Part shown: one piece after another, positions 6,313 through 13,724 of the stretch
Layout of the letters: every line of letters starts with the position of its first letter
How positions within the stretch are numbered: the stretch's first letter is position 1
Assembly (NCBI GenBank): GCA_028287765.1
Contig: JAQBPA010000096.1
Span: forward strand, 1 to 37,635
DNA from: Bacteriovoracaceae bacterium
GTDB taxonomy: Bacteria > Bdellovibrionota > UBA2394
Reading direction: 5' to 3'
DNA length: 37,635 nt
The notes under the pieces: model-generated
Database searches by the model: none
Told to the model about the DNA's origin: nothing
The model's input: only the letters and a program-made list of their open reading frames with translations
Program-made: the position numbers and the translations under genes

Positions 6313-9117
6313 TTGTCGCGGGGAGTTTCAAATCTTTTCGTTTATCTATTTTTCATCTTAGCTGCGACAGTGCACGCGACTCCTACTCTCGATCCGAAGC
6401 TTGATACAACGGAAGATCAATTTCGATTTCTGATGTATGTCCGAGAGCAGATCCCTACCCTGTTTCAAAGTTCTCCAGCTTTCTATTTTGATCTCTTTAA
6501 GTTGTTAGGCGAACAGAACCGACTGATGAGCATTCTGAAAAAAAGCCCAAGTTATTTAAAAGAATTATCTCGTAAGCCCCCTCTCATTCAAATTGAACTT
6601 CGTGAATCAAAGGATAAAATATTAATGGCTCGTGAGGTTCAGCCTAAGGTTGTTTCTGAATGGCGGCGAAAACTGATGAAAGATTTAGAACGACTGCCAT
6701 CAAATGGATCTCTGACGGATGCAATCGTAAGTCGTGTGGCTTTAAGTTTGCATCAGCTTAATTATCGAAGCAGCGATATGCTTTTGACGACGCTCATTTT
6801 AAATTTACCCGAGCCGCTCAGAAAGGAAGCATTTGAAAAACCAAGCATTGAAGAAAAGATTTCTTTTTTAACCAAGTCCCTTCCGGAAAAAATTGCCATT
6901 TTTAAAGATGGATATCTACTGGGCCTCTCGAATGAAGTCAGTCGAACTCAAGCGGTCGAGCGCCTTCAATTTTTGATACAGCAAGAAAGTGAAGTCGCGA
7001 GTTATGGAATTTTGTTTGCGGCTTTGGATATCCCAGATAGCCAGCCTCCCTCGACCAAGATGGAAGCTCAAATAAGAGTTGAAGATCTTGTCGAAGAAGA
7101 TTTTTCTGCTCTCGTAGATCCTAAAAAGGTGAAGTCGAGAGTTGAGCATCTTGCAAATTTGATACGTAAATTAGGTCAGAAAGCTGACGGCATTAAAATT
7201 CTAAATTTGATGAGATCTTATACCGATGAACGCTCTGTATCGGTGGAAGTCCTGAGCGAAGATAGCATCGGAGTGCGCTTAATTGAAGCACCGGAACTAG
7301 CCCCTTTCAGAGGAATCCCCGGCGTTGATTCTTCCTCACAAAACGATTTTGCAACCATCAATCTTCCGAGTAAACGAGTTTTTCTTATCCAAGAATTAAA
7401 TAGCGGAAGACTGAAAGGATATGTTGAGGGTTCTTACGTACGGGCTGAGAAAAAAAAATCGTTCGATGTCTCAACCGTAAACGGCCACATTTCTGAGCGT
7501 GAATTAAAATTAATACTTTATGGCTTTGAAAAGGCAAAAAAAGCCTTGTCAGCCAAAAATATTATATTACCAGATTCCGATCGCCAGGTTCTTCTTCTGA
7601 ACGGCGATACACCCAAAAGCGTTTATAAAGAACTCATTGGCAATTCCCCGAGTGTTAAACTGGAATATTTAGATGTGTCGACACGTAGGACAATCGAGAA
7701 ATTTAAGTCAGAATATAACACTGCCGATTATTCTAAGATGAGTCATAACAAAACCGGCGCAATTCTAAAGCTTACTAAAGTTCAGTTATCGCCGATTCAA
7801 ATCGAAGTCAAAGAACGACTGATCGTGCCTTTATCTACTCGGGAATATTCCAAAGGCGAAGTTTTCGAGTTTGCTCTTGAAATGGCGGCTACTAACAGAC
7901 CAGATTCTCTTAAAGTCGTTCTCGACCTTTCAAATATTAAGGTTTCACAGTTTCAAGAGCTTCTAGAAACTGTAAATAACTCTCAGGCGCTTTCAAAAGC
8001 TGAATATGAAAGCGCTCTTATCAAAGCTGCAAAAGAGTTTGATCTTGGAGAGAATTTTTTTGCAGATCATGAAAGCTTAGTTCATATTGGTTTGCTGCAA
8101 GCATCTGATGCTTTCGATGAAATCAATCAGGAAAAGTCCATTCGGATTTTAATCAAGGTCCTGAAGTCTGGGATGAATCACTATAAAATAAATAAAATTA
8201 TTGAGCAGAGGATAGATTTATTAAAGAACTCTCTTCCATTTCAAAAATCTCTCGCTTCATTGATCGGTGGTGCGCAAGTGAGACCGCTTAGCGATCTTCG
8301 TAGCAGGAATCTTAAAATGTTAAAAACTTTGGTCACTATGGGCACACCTTTCCCACGAGAGATTATCCCTAAGTTGATCATTTTGGCTAAAAACGAAGAC
8401 GGGGTCATTCGTAGTACTGCTGTAACACTCCTCGGCTTCAGCGAAGAGCCGTCGGCAGTGGACGCACTCATCTCTGCATGTGAAGATTCAATAGAAACCG
8501 TAAAAATTAATGCCGCCCATGCGCTCGCACAAATAGGTATGAAAAATGAAAAGATTTTAGAAGCCTTGCTGAAAGGAACGATCGACCCATCTCCGATGGC
8601 ACGCGAGGAATTTGCTATTGCGCTTGCGAAACTAAGGATTGACGATCCGAGAGTCATCCAAGCTTTTCTAAGACTTCTCGATAAAGATGATTGGCAGTAC
8701 ACACGGGCCAAAACTGCAGAAGAGGTCATTCCCATTTTTGGTTGGCAGGACGAAGAAATCAAATCTGCGATGTACCGAAGATTAGATGACCCGAAGCCAC
8801 GCGTTCGTGGTCGAACTGCTTTAGGTTTAACAAAAATAGGAATTCGTGATGCAGGAATCACTCTGGCGTTAATCGAAGCTTTAAAGTTTCACGATCAAGA
8901 TTTAGACGAACGTGCTGAGTTGGCTCTGCAATCTCTTCACAACGAACCACTCGGAAAACCTGAGGAAAAAACTCTTATCCAAAATGTTTTAAAGACGGCG
9001 GCTAATCAACGTGAGGGTCTTGTCGATCAGACGCTTCGTGAATTTAAAACGAATTCTTCGTTTTGTGCCGTCGCCGTCATTTCATTAGGAAAACGAGCGA
9101 TAATGAAATCCCCGTAA
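6313..9117 (+). CDS. exported HEAT-repeat protein
   Basis: A 934-residue protein. It probably starts at TTG 6313, because two in-frame stops (TGA TGA, 6292-6297) lie just upstream and the TTG-initiated N-terminus is a good signal peptide ending VHA before TPTLDP. Residues 25 to ~650 are mainly helical with no recognised domain. From about 666 to 878 there are HEAT-like repeats: FPREIIPKLIILAKNEDGVI, RSTAVTLLGFSEEPSAVDAL, VKINAAHALAQIGMKNEKIL, RVRGRTALGLTKIGIRDAGI. HEAT solenoids are protein-protein scaffolds. It is the second gene of the cluster and the reading frame is intact despite its length. Its probable partner is the product of the adjacent upstream gene. Confidence 0.65.
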   Translation: MSRGVSNLFVYLFFILAATVHATPTLDPKLDTTEDQFRFLMYVREQIPTLFQSSPAFYFDLFKLLGEQNRLMSILKKSPSYLKELSRKPPLIQIELRESKDKILMAREVQPKVVSEWRRKLMKDLERLPSNGSLTDAIVSRVALSLHQLNYRSSDMLLTTLILNLPEPLRKEAFEKPSIEEKISFLTKSLPEKIAIFKDGYLLGLSNEVSRTQAVERLQFLIQQESEVASYGILFAALDIPDSQPPSTKMEAQIRVEDLVEEDFSALVDPKKVKSRVEHLANLIRKLGQKADGIKILNLMRSYTDERSVSVEVLSEDSIGVRLIEAPELAPFRGIPGVDSSSQNDFATINLPSKRVFLIQELNSGRLKGYVEGSYVRAEKKKSFDVSTVNGHISERELKLILYGFEKAKKALSAKNIILPDSDRQVLLLNGDTPKSVYKELIGNSPSVKLEYLDVSTRRTIEKFKSEYNTADYSKMSHNKTGAILKLTKVQLSPIQIEVKERLIVPLSTREYSKGEVFEFALEMAATNRPDSLKVVLDLSNIKVSQFQELLETVNNSQALSKAEYESALIKAAKEFDLGENFFADHESLVHIGLLQASDAFDEINQEKSIRILIKVLKSGMNHYKINKIIEQRIDLLKNSLPFQKSLASLIGGAQVRPLSDLRSRNLKMLKTLVTMGTPFPREIIPKLIILAKNEDGVIRSTAVTLLGFSEEPSAVDALISACEDSIETVKINAAHALAQIGMKNEKILEALLKGTIDPSPMAREEFAIALAKLRIDDPRVIQAFLRLLDKDDWQYTRAKTAEEVIPIFGWQDEEIKSAMYRRLDDPKPRVRGRTALGLTKIGIRDAGITLALIEALKFHDQDLDERAELALQSLHNEPLGKPEEKTLIQNVLKTAANQREGLVDQTLREFKTNSSFCAVAVISLGKRAIMKSP

Positions 9118-9160
9118 GTTTCATTCGATTTCCGAGCTATTTCTCGCCTAAACTCATGCT

Positions 9161-9643
9161 ATGGGGAAGCTTACAACCAAAGCCTTAAAGATGCTTTCGA
9201 GTAAAAAGCCTAAAGCCGTTTCTGCGGCTCTGATCCTTCTAGAAGAAATTGCAGCGGTCAATAGCATGTCAGGGTTTAAAGCCAGTTTCAAACCTAAGGC
9301 ACAAAAAGAAATTCTTTCGAAACAGGAACTGAAGAAAATTCAAAAAGAAGTCATTCGCTATATTGAAAACAATCCAAATGATGATGAGGTGATTACAGCT
9401 TTTTGGTGTTTATCAAAATTTTTTGACAGGAAGCTTCTCCCGTTTTTCGTAAAAATGCTCGCACGATATTTTGACGAATCCACGCAACGCACTCAAGCTT
9501 TAGGACAAATTATTCTTTGTCTTGATAATCTTGGCGAAAAAATAATTTCAGGTGGAGAATTTTCCTCTTTGCGTGAAGATAGTGGCAAGACTCTTGTTGA
9601 TGCGCATGCCTATTTAAAACGAACGAAGATGAAACGAAAATAA
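9161..9643 (+). CDS. small basic helical protein of unknown function
   Basis: A 160-residue, Lys-rich protein with no signal peptide. The sequence is largely helical (KALKMLSSKKPKAVSAALIL, LSKQELKKIQKEVIRYIENN, ITAFWCLSKFFDRKLLPFFV), with a spacing reminiscent of one or two HEAT/ARM-like helical pairs. It could be a cytosolic partner or detached continuation of the preceding HEAT protein, though the 43-bp gap contains a stop and a new start. ATG at 9161 lacks a strong ribosome-binding site. Confidence 0.55.
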   Translation: MGKLTTKALKMLSSKKPKAVSAALILLEEIAAVNSMSGFKASFKPKAQKEILSKQELKKIQKEVIRYIENNPNDDEVITAFWCLSKFFDRKLLPFFVKMLARYFDESTQRTQALGQIILCLDNLGEKIISGGEFSSLREDSGKTLVDAHAYLKRTKMKRK

Positions 9644-9677
9644 TAAGATTTTTTTATCTAGAACCTGGGGACGAATT

Positions 9678-10901
9678 GTGAAAATTTATAAGATCATCGA
9701 AAATAAAGACAAAGCTGGCCTACTCATCGATCGCACAACTCATTATGACGAAAAAGATAGCGGGCATCTCGTTCTAGAAAAATTTGTTAATGGCCAAATT
9801 TTTGAATGCTGTGAATACATAAATAATTGGAAAGACGGCGTACAAAAATTGTATTCCAAAGACGCTCAGCATGTACTGCTAGAAGAAAGTCTTTGGAGTG
9901 AAGATCGCCTGATCGAAAAAAAAGAATATTTTGCGACAGGCACACTTAAACGCTGGCTAAAATACGATAAGGGCAGACCTTTTTTCGAAAAAGAATTCAC
10001 GGCTGAAGGAAATATTCTTAAAGACGTTCAAGATAAAAAATTCCCCCAAGTCAAATATAGGCATTTCAATTCAAAAACAGGCCATGTCTCCGAGGAGTGC
10101 ATTCAAATCGACGAAGACGTCACGACCGTCCGCCGATACTTTGATTCAGGAAGTCTTGAGCACGAGAAAGTCCGGAGAAAAAATAACGCTTCGTTTGATG
10201 TTTCGCTGAGAGAAGATGGCGCTATCACCTATCTTAAGGCAAGCGATGAAACCTTGAGACCTTTTTTACTGACGGCCATTCCGATGGGTCGTTGGATTAA
10301 ATATAAAAGCCAAAATGAATTTCATCTCATGGAGAATCTCAAAGATTTAGGTGTCGTCAGCGAACCTAAAATTGATCGCGATCTTTTTACGGGTTGGAAA
10401 AATGACGGTTTCTACGAGAAGTATTTTGAAAACGGACTCGACACTCCTTATTATAAATCGACCTATCCAGACGTAGATAAAATTCGAGAGGAGTTTCTTA
10501 AGGTTGGAGAGAAGTTTCATTTTAATACTTACGATAAATTAGGTGAGCCGGTTCTAAATTTATCTAAACAATTATCTGCTGAGAATTGGGCGGGTAAGGG
10601 AAAGTATTCCTTCGATAATATTATCATCGAGGAAGCGATCGAAGCCTTTTCCCGTCGCTCACAAAAGAACTCTCCTCCTGTTGAATTTAAACCGCACGGA
10701 AAGAGCGTAACATCTCGGCTGGATGGATTCGTGATCTCAGAGGAAAATTTTAGCCACGGAAAAAAAGATGGCCTAAGCTGGAAAATGGAGGACTGGGACG
10801 GTGTGGAAGTCAAAACTGAAATGATATTTAAAAATGATGTCCTTGTTTCTAAAGAAGTTTTTAAAAACGGAACAAAGATTTTTGAAAAACACTTTAAGTA
10901 G
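9678..10901 (+). CDS. MORN_2-repeat (YwqK-like) protein
   Basis: A 407-residue protein with a GTG start preceded by GGGGA. No signal peptide is present. It contains several MORN_2-type beta-hairpin repeats, as in YwqK-like proteins: EYINNWKDGVQKLYS, KEYFATGTLKRWLKYDKGRP, RRYFDSGSLEHEKVR, ENFSHGKKDGLSWKMEDW and IFKNDVLVSKEVFKNGTKIF. YwqK homologues are annotated as antitoxin-like because of linkage to polymorphic toxins in Firmicutes, but no toxin is recognisable here. Last gene of the plus-strand cluster; it converges on the lipoprotein gene with 28 bp between stops. Confidence 0.7.
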   Translation: MKIYKIIENKDKAGLLIDRTTHYDEKDSGHLVLEKFVNGQIFECCEYINNWKDGVQKLYSKDAQHVLLEESLWSEDRLIEKKEYFATGTLKRWLKYDKGRPFFEKEFTAEGNILKDVQDKKFPQVKYRHFNSKTGHVSEECIQIDEDVTTVRRYFDSGSLEHEKVRRKNNASFDVSLREDGAITYLKASDETLRPFLLTAIPMGRWIKYKSQNEFHLMENLKDLGVVSEPKIDRDLFTGWKNDGFYEKYFENGLDTPYYKSTYPDVDKIREEFLKVGEKFHFNTYDKLGEPVLNLSKQLSAENWAGKGKYSFDNIIIEEAIEAFSRRSQKNSPPVEFKPHGKSVTSRLDGFVISEENFSHGKKDGLSWKMEDWDGVEVKTEMIFKNDVLVSKEVFKNGTKIFEKHFK

Positions 10902-10929
10902 ATCTTAAAAACTCTGTCGAACTCCGTGA

Positions 10930-11925
10930 CTAGTGATTGTGGTGACCTTCGTCATGATCGTCATGATGAGAATCGTTGTCGTCAACGTCGTCTCCGTGGC
11001 CTTTTTTGTGATCATCGGAATCTTCGCATTTGCAGAGCCCGAGGTAGCTGCCATTTTTAAGGTGAGCAGCCACGCATTCTTCTGCACTACAAATTGTTTT
11101 TGAGTTCGCAGGATTTCCAGGAGGAACATGGCAGAGAACTACTTTGCCTTCGCCTAAACAGTCTTCGTGGCAAATTCTTTTTCCGTCGCCTTTGTCATGG
11201 TCTTCATCATTTCCTCTATCTTGATCGTTATCATCGATGTCCGAGTCGTGATCGATATCTCGAAGATGGTCTTCGTCGGCTTCACACGACGCCGTTGGTG
11301 TTGGGCTCGGAGATGAACAAGTGGATGTATATCGAGCACAGACAAGGCATCCATTTACATCGTGATCGGAACCAGCAATTTCTGTGATCGTACATCCGGG
11401 AGCTGGAGTTGGAACCGGGCATGGACGAGGTGTTGCACAAGTCACAGGCGTCGCCGTCGGAACAGGTGTACTCGACGGGCTCACGTGAGGAGTAATGGAT
11501 GGCAAAATCGTAGGCGTAACCGACGGTAAAATAGTTGGAGTGGCCGATGGCACGGTGGTCGGAGTGCTAGAGGGCAGCGTGGTCGGAGTCATAGTCGGCA
11601 AAATGGTTGGCGTTGTAGTGGGTAAAATGGTCGGAGTGATCGAAGGAAACGTCGTCGGTGTAGTCGACGGAAAAGTAGTGGGCGTATTATTTGCTGGGGT
11701 GACAGACGGATTCAAGGTGGGAGAATTCGAAACCAACGGAGCGGAAGAAGAGATGACGTCGATTATGGGCGTTTTCGGATCACTTTGATTTCCAACGCCC
11801 GGATTTGCTCCATCAGCACTAGCATTTTTTGCAACACTATTAAATGTTGGAACGTCAGCGCATCCGATATAGGCCATGCTTAAACTGAGAACCGAGATGA
11901 TGTGAACGATCGATAATCTCTTCAT
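10930..11925 (-). CDS. Pro/Thr-repeat lipoprotein with CHxPPGNP-type module and Asp/His-rich tail
   Basis: A 331-residue lipoprotein; signal MKRLSIVHIISVLSLSMAYIGC puts the lipidated Cys at 22. Layout: linker (23-80), eight-residue repeats TPTxxPSx (81-152), a Cys-rich stretch (about 161-213, GCTITEIAGSD, NGCLVCARYTSTC), an acidic Asp/His block (215-240), and a module KVVLCHVPPGNPANSKTICS ... AAHLKNGSYLGLC (251-290). That module matches a short pattern recurring in many secreted bacterial proteins. The C-terminal tail is almost only Asp, His, Gly and Glu (291-331). The acidic/His segments suggest divalent-metal binding; the repeats act as a rigid stalk from the membrane. The Shine-Dalgarno AAGGAG is strong but sits in a small hairpin (11927-11941). 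Confidence 0.75.
   Translation of the reverse strand: MKRLSIVHIISVLSLSMAYIGCADVPTFNSVAKNASADGANPGVGNQSDPKTPIIDVISSSAPLVSNSPTLNPSVTPANNTPTTFPSTTPTTFPSITPTILPTTTPTILPTMTPTTLPSSTPTTVPSATPTILPSVTPTILPSITPHVSPSSTPVPTATPVTCATPRPCPVPTPAPGCTITEIAGSDHDVNGCLVCARYTSTCSSPSPTPTASCEADEDHLRDIDHDSDIDDNDQDRGNDEDHDKGDGKRICHEDCLGEGKVVLCHVPPGNPANSKTICSAEECVAAHLKNGSYLGLCKCEDSDDHKKGHGDDVDDNDSHHDDHDEGHHNH
11470..11685 (-). repeat. 24-bp tandem repeat coding TPTxxPSx, about nine copies
   Basis: Nine consecutive 24-bp units encode eight-residue repeats (TPTTFPST, TPTTFPSI, TPTILPTT, TPTILPTM, TPTTLPSS, TPTTVPSA, TPTILPSV, TPTILPSI, TPHVSPSS). Unit length is constant and third positions vary, so the array is under amino-acid-level selection but is a likely site of copy-number change. 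Confidence 0.85.
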
Positions 11926-11926
11926 T

Positions 11927-11941
11927 AGGAGTACCTCTCCT
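11927..11941 (-). promoter_or_regulatory. hairpin containing the Shine-Dalgarno sequence of the 10930-11925 lipoprotein gene
   Basis: On the minus strand the Shine-Dalgarno AGGAG (11941-11937) can pair with CTCCT (11931-11927), loop AGGTA, two bases before the ATG at 11925. The stem is five perfect base pairs. It could reduce translation until melted or opened; this is inferred from sequence only. Confidence 0.35.
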
Positions 11942-12163
11942 TCTTAAGCATGCAAAAACTTTGCCAATTTTAGACAATTATTCCATTTATATATCGGACT
12001 GTTTTCAACTGCTTAGACTATGAAAAGTTTTTTTTCGCTGCACATAATTGCAGACTCAGACTTTTTTGCCCGATTTCAGGTATTTCTCTATGCAAATAAG
12101 TCTGACATCAGAAGCTACACTCTAACAAGGGGATCATTTTCGTAGCTAGGCATTTTAGCACTT

Positions 12164-12211
12164 CCCCAATTAAGGATAGCAATTTGGATTTTTTTACTTT
12201 TTAATTGAGGG
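12164..12211 (+). promoter_or_regulatory. leader inverted repeat reaching into the Shine-Dalgarno region of the 12222 gene
   Basis: CAATTAA (12167-12173) is the exact complement of TTAATTG (12201-12207). CCC just before it can pair with GGG at 12209-12211 across a one-base bulge. The downstream arm runs into the purine-rich ribosome-binding site GAGGGAGGAG (12207-12216), although the final GGAG stays free. Divergent promoters for both flanking genes should also lie within 11942-12200; no convincing -35/-10 pair stands out. Confidence 0.3.
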
Positions 12212-12221
12212 AGGAGAAAAA

Positions 12222-12665
12222 ATGACACCACGACTTTTGATTCTATTTTTTTCGGTAGCAACTCTTGTCTCAGGAACAATTGCTACGGTATCTGCGGGCC
12301 CGGTAATCACAAAAACGCCTGTAGCCAAATATTGCGGTTGGATCAGTGGTACTGGCACTACGTTCTCGAAGGTATGCGGTGGCTCTTGTCCTTCGGGTCA
12401 AAGTTGCGGAACGTCGAGCAACCCTGCTGATAAACCTGGTGCTCCCAAAGGCACTCCTAAGTTTATATGTCAGTGCAGAACTTGTCCTTCATCAAAACTG
12501 AAGACAGCCTCGACGCAGAATCTTAACTTAATCGGTCCTTCTCCAAGTCCTTTTGAGTCCCCTGACCCGTCGTGTTTCGAAGACCCGTCGCCAATACCTA
12601 CGCCGTTCCCATCACAGTTCTCACCCTCTCCGTCTATGGCTCCGCTAAGCCCGGCAATTGAGTAA
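12222..12665 (+). CDS. secreted cysteine-rich protein with Pro/Ser-rich tail
   Basis: A 147-residue protein with a signal peptide (hydrophobic LLILFFSVATLVSG, cleavage near VSA before GPV). The mature domain has cysteines at 38, 52, 56, 62, 83, 85, 88 and 118 (VCGGSCPSGQSC, FICQCRTCPS), an even number consistent with disulfides in a small knotted fold. From residue ~105 it is a Pro/Ser-rich tail (PSPSPFESPDP, PIPTPFPSQFSPSPS). No family recognised. Strong ribosome-binding site GAGGGAGGAG. An intrinsic terminator follows at once (12671-12724), so this is a single-gene transcript. Confidence 0.7.
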   Translation: MTPRLLILFFSVATLVSGTIATVSAGPVITKTPVAKYCGWISGTGTTFSKVCGGSCPSGQSCGTSSNPADKPGAPKGTPKFICQCRTCPSSKLKTASTQNLNLIGPSPSPFESPDPSCFEDPSPIPTPFPSQFSPSPSMAPLSPAIE

Positions 12666-12670
12666 AGCTT

Positions 12671-12724
12671 AGCTTCTGCACTTTCTTTTTACTCGAAGGA
12701 AGGCAGAAGCTTTCATTTTTTATT
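12671..12724 (+). terminator. intrinsic terminator after the 12222-12665 gene
   Basis: AGCTTCTGC (12671-12679) pairs perfectly with GCAGAAGCT (12703-12711). Inside it CTTTCTT can pair with AAGGAAG with one mismatch, extending the stem. It is followed by TTCATTTTTTATT. It starts five bases after the stop codon. Confidence 0.75.
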
Positions 12725-12828
12725 CGATATTGGTTTTGCGAAATATTTAAATTTTTTTTAAGTTCGCATCAATTTGGGATGCTTATTCGATATCCTGTTA
12801 GACAAATTTAAAACGCAAAGGTATCAGG

Positions 12829-12851
12829 TGTGCTAAGGAGCATTTAGCACA
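12829..12851 (+). promoter_or_regulatory. hairpin displaying the ribosome-binding site of the 12851 lipoprotein gene
   Basis: TGTGCTAA (12829-12836) and TTAGCACA (12844-12851) are perfect complements, eight base pairs, with the 7-base loop GGAGCAT. The GGAG of the Shine-Dalgarno sits in the loop and the A of the ATG is the last base of the stem. It may be an RNA structure controlling initiation, or on DNA an operator with two-fold symmetry. Confidence 0.5.
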
Positions 12852-13711
12852 TGAAAAATATTTTAAGCCTTTTTGTTTTAGGAATTTTAATTGGAGGTTG
12901 TGGTTCGGACAAAAATACCGAGATCGCGAAAACGCAGACAGCGCCTACTTCGGAATCTGCTCCTGCTGTAAATAATCCCACCAATAATCTCGTTCCCCCA
13001 CTTCCCAAGGCGGGAGTTGCGCCAGCTCCCTACTCCATTACGCTCTTTTGGGATGCGCCAACCAATATGACAGCCGTAGATTCTTATAATGTTTGGCAGC
13101 AAATCGACGGCGGTCCGTTTGTACAAATTTTGAATACGACTGCGAAGCAGGCTCTTATTCCTGTAAAGCCATCGCTCGTTTATGTTTTTTATGTCTCTTC
13201 ATTCAGCGCGGCCGCACAGTTAGATGGTCCGCCCTCAAAATTTGCACCTTACGTTTTGTCTCCAAAACTCACGATGAGTAAAACAGGATTAATCACGACC
13301 TCCGTAGCTTCTGGACAATCTTATATTTTGCAGTCGAGCACAAATTTAAAAACTTGGGCGACTGCACAAACCACGACGGCCGCCTCGGATAATATTTCAT
13401 TCCAAGTTCCTACGACTGGCACTCCAAAATTTTTCAGATTACTGAGAGTTGTGCCCACGGGAGTTCACGCTCCCCTGTCGCCACCCGAATTGATGGTTGC
13501 AAGTATGGCCGCTAGTAATATCGTGGCTGCCTCTGCTGCTGCACCTTCCGTTCCAAGCGCACCATCGGTTACAACAGCTCCATCGCCTCAAGCTGAAGTT
13601 ATTCAACCGCCACTTCCTCCGGTACCGCAAGTAAATGCGGTTCCTCCTAAGGGTGTTTTACGATATCGCTCAGGTGCTCACTTTGATCCGGTCACTCGGT
13701 TTCAAAAATAA
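12851..13711 (+). CDS. lipoprotein with FN3-like domain
   Basis: A 286-residue lipoprotein; MKNILSLFVLGILIGGCGSD gives the lipidated Cys at 17. After a flexible linker (NTEIAKTQTAPTSES...), residues about 57-128 look like an FN3/Ig-type beta sandwich (YSITLFWDAPTNMTAVDSYN, VYVFYVSSFS). A second beta domain follows (about 135-200), with the phrase SYILQSSTNLKTW that recurs in many secreted multidomain proteins. Residues ~205-270 are Ala/Pro/Ser/Val-rich and probably disordered. It is likely outer-membrane anchored and surface- or periplasm-facing. It ends 13 bp before the converging gene at 13725. Its ribosome-binding site lies in a hairpin loop (12829-12851). Confidence 0.75.
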   Translation: MKNILSLFVLGILIGGCGSDKNTEIAKTQTAPTSESAPAVNNPTNNLVPPLPKAGVAPAPYSITLFWDAPTNMTAVDSYNVWQQIDGGPFVQILNTTAKQALIPVKPSLVYVFYVSSFSAAAQLDGPPSKFAPYVLSPKLTMSKTGLITTSVASGQSYILQSSTNLKTWATAQTTTAASDNISFQVPTTGTPKFFRLLRVVPTGVHAPLSPPELMVASMAASNIVAASAAAPSVPSAPSVTTAPSPQAEVIQPPLPPVPQVNAVPPKGVLRYRSGAHFDPVTRFQK

Positions 13712-13724
13712 GCGCTGCGATGAA

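Noticed and set aside
8241-8861. 206-codon minus-strand frame
   Set aside because: Entirely antisense to the HEAT-repeat region; Ser/Ile/Arg-rich composition is typical of a shadow frame.
9678-10901. Reading the MORN_2 protein as an antitoxin of a toxin-antitoxin pair
   Set aside because: No toxin domain is recognisable in the neighbouring genes; YwqK annotation alone does not show antitoxin function.
11495-11788. Plus-strand frame with repeated VVGV-type units
   Set aside because: It is the antisense reading of the TPTxxPSx repeat array in the lipoprotein gene, and it has no start signal.
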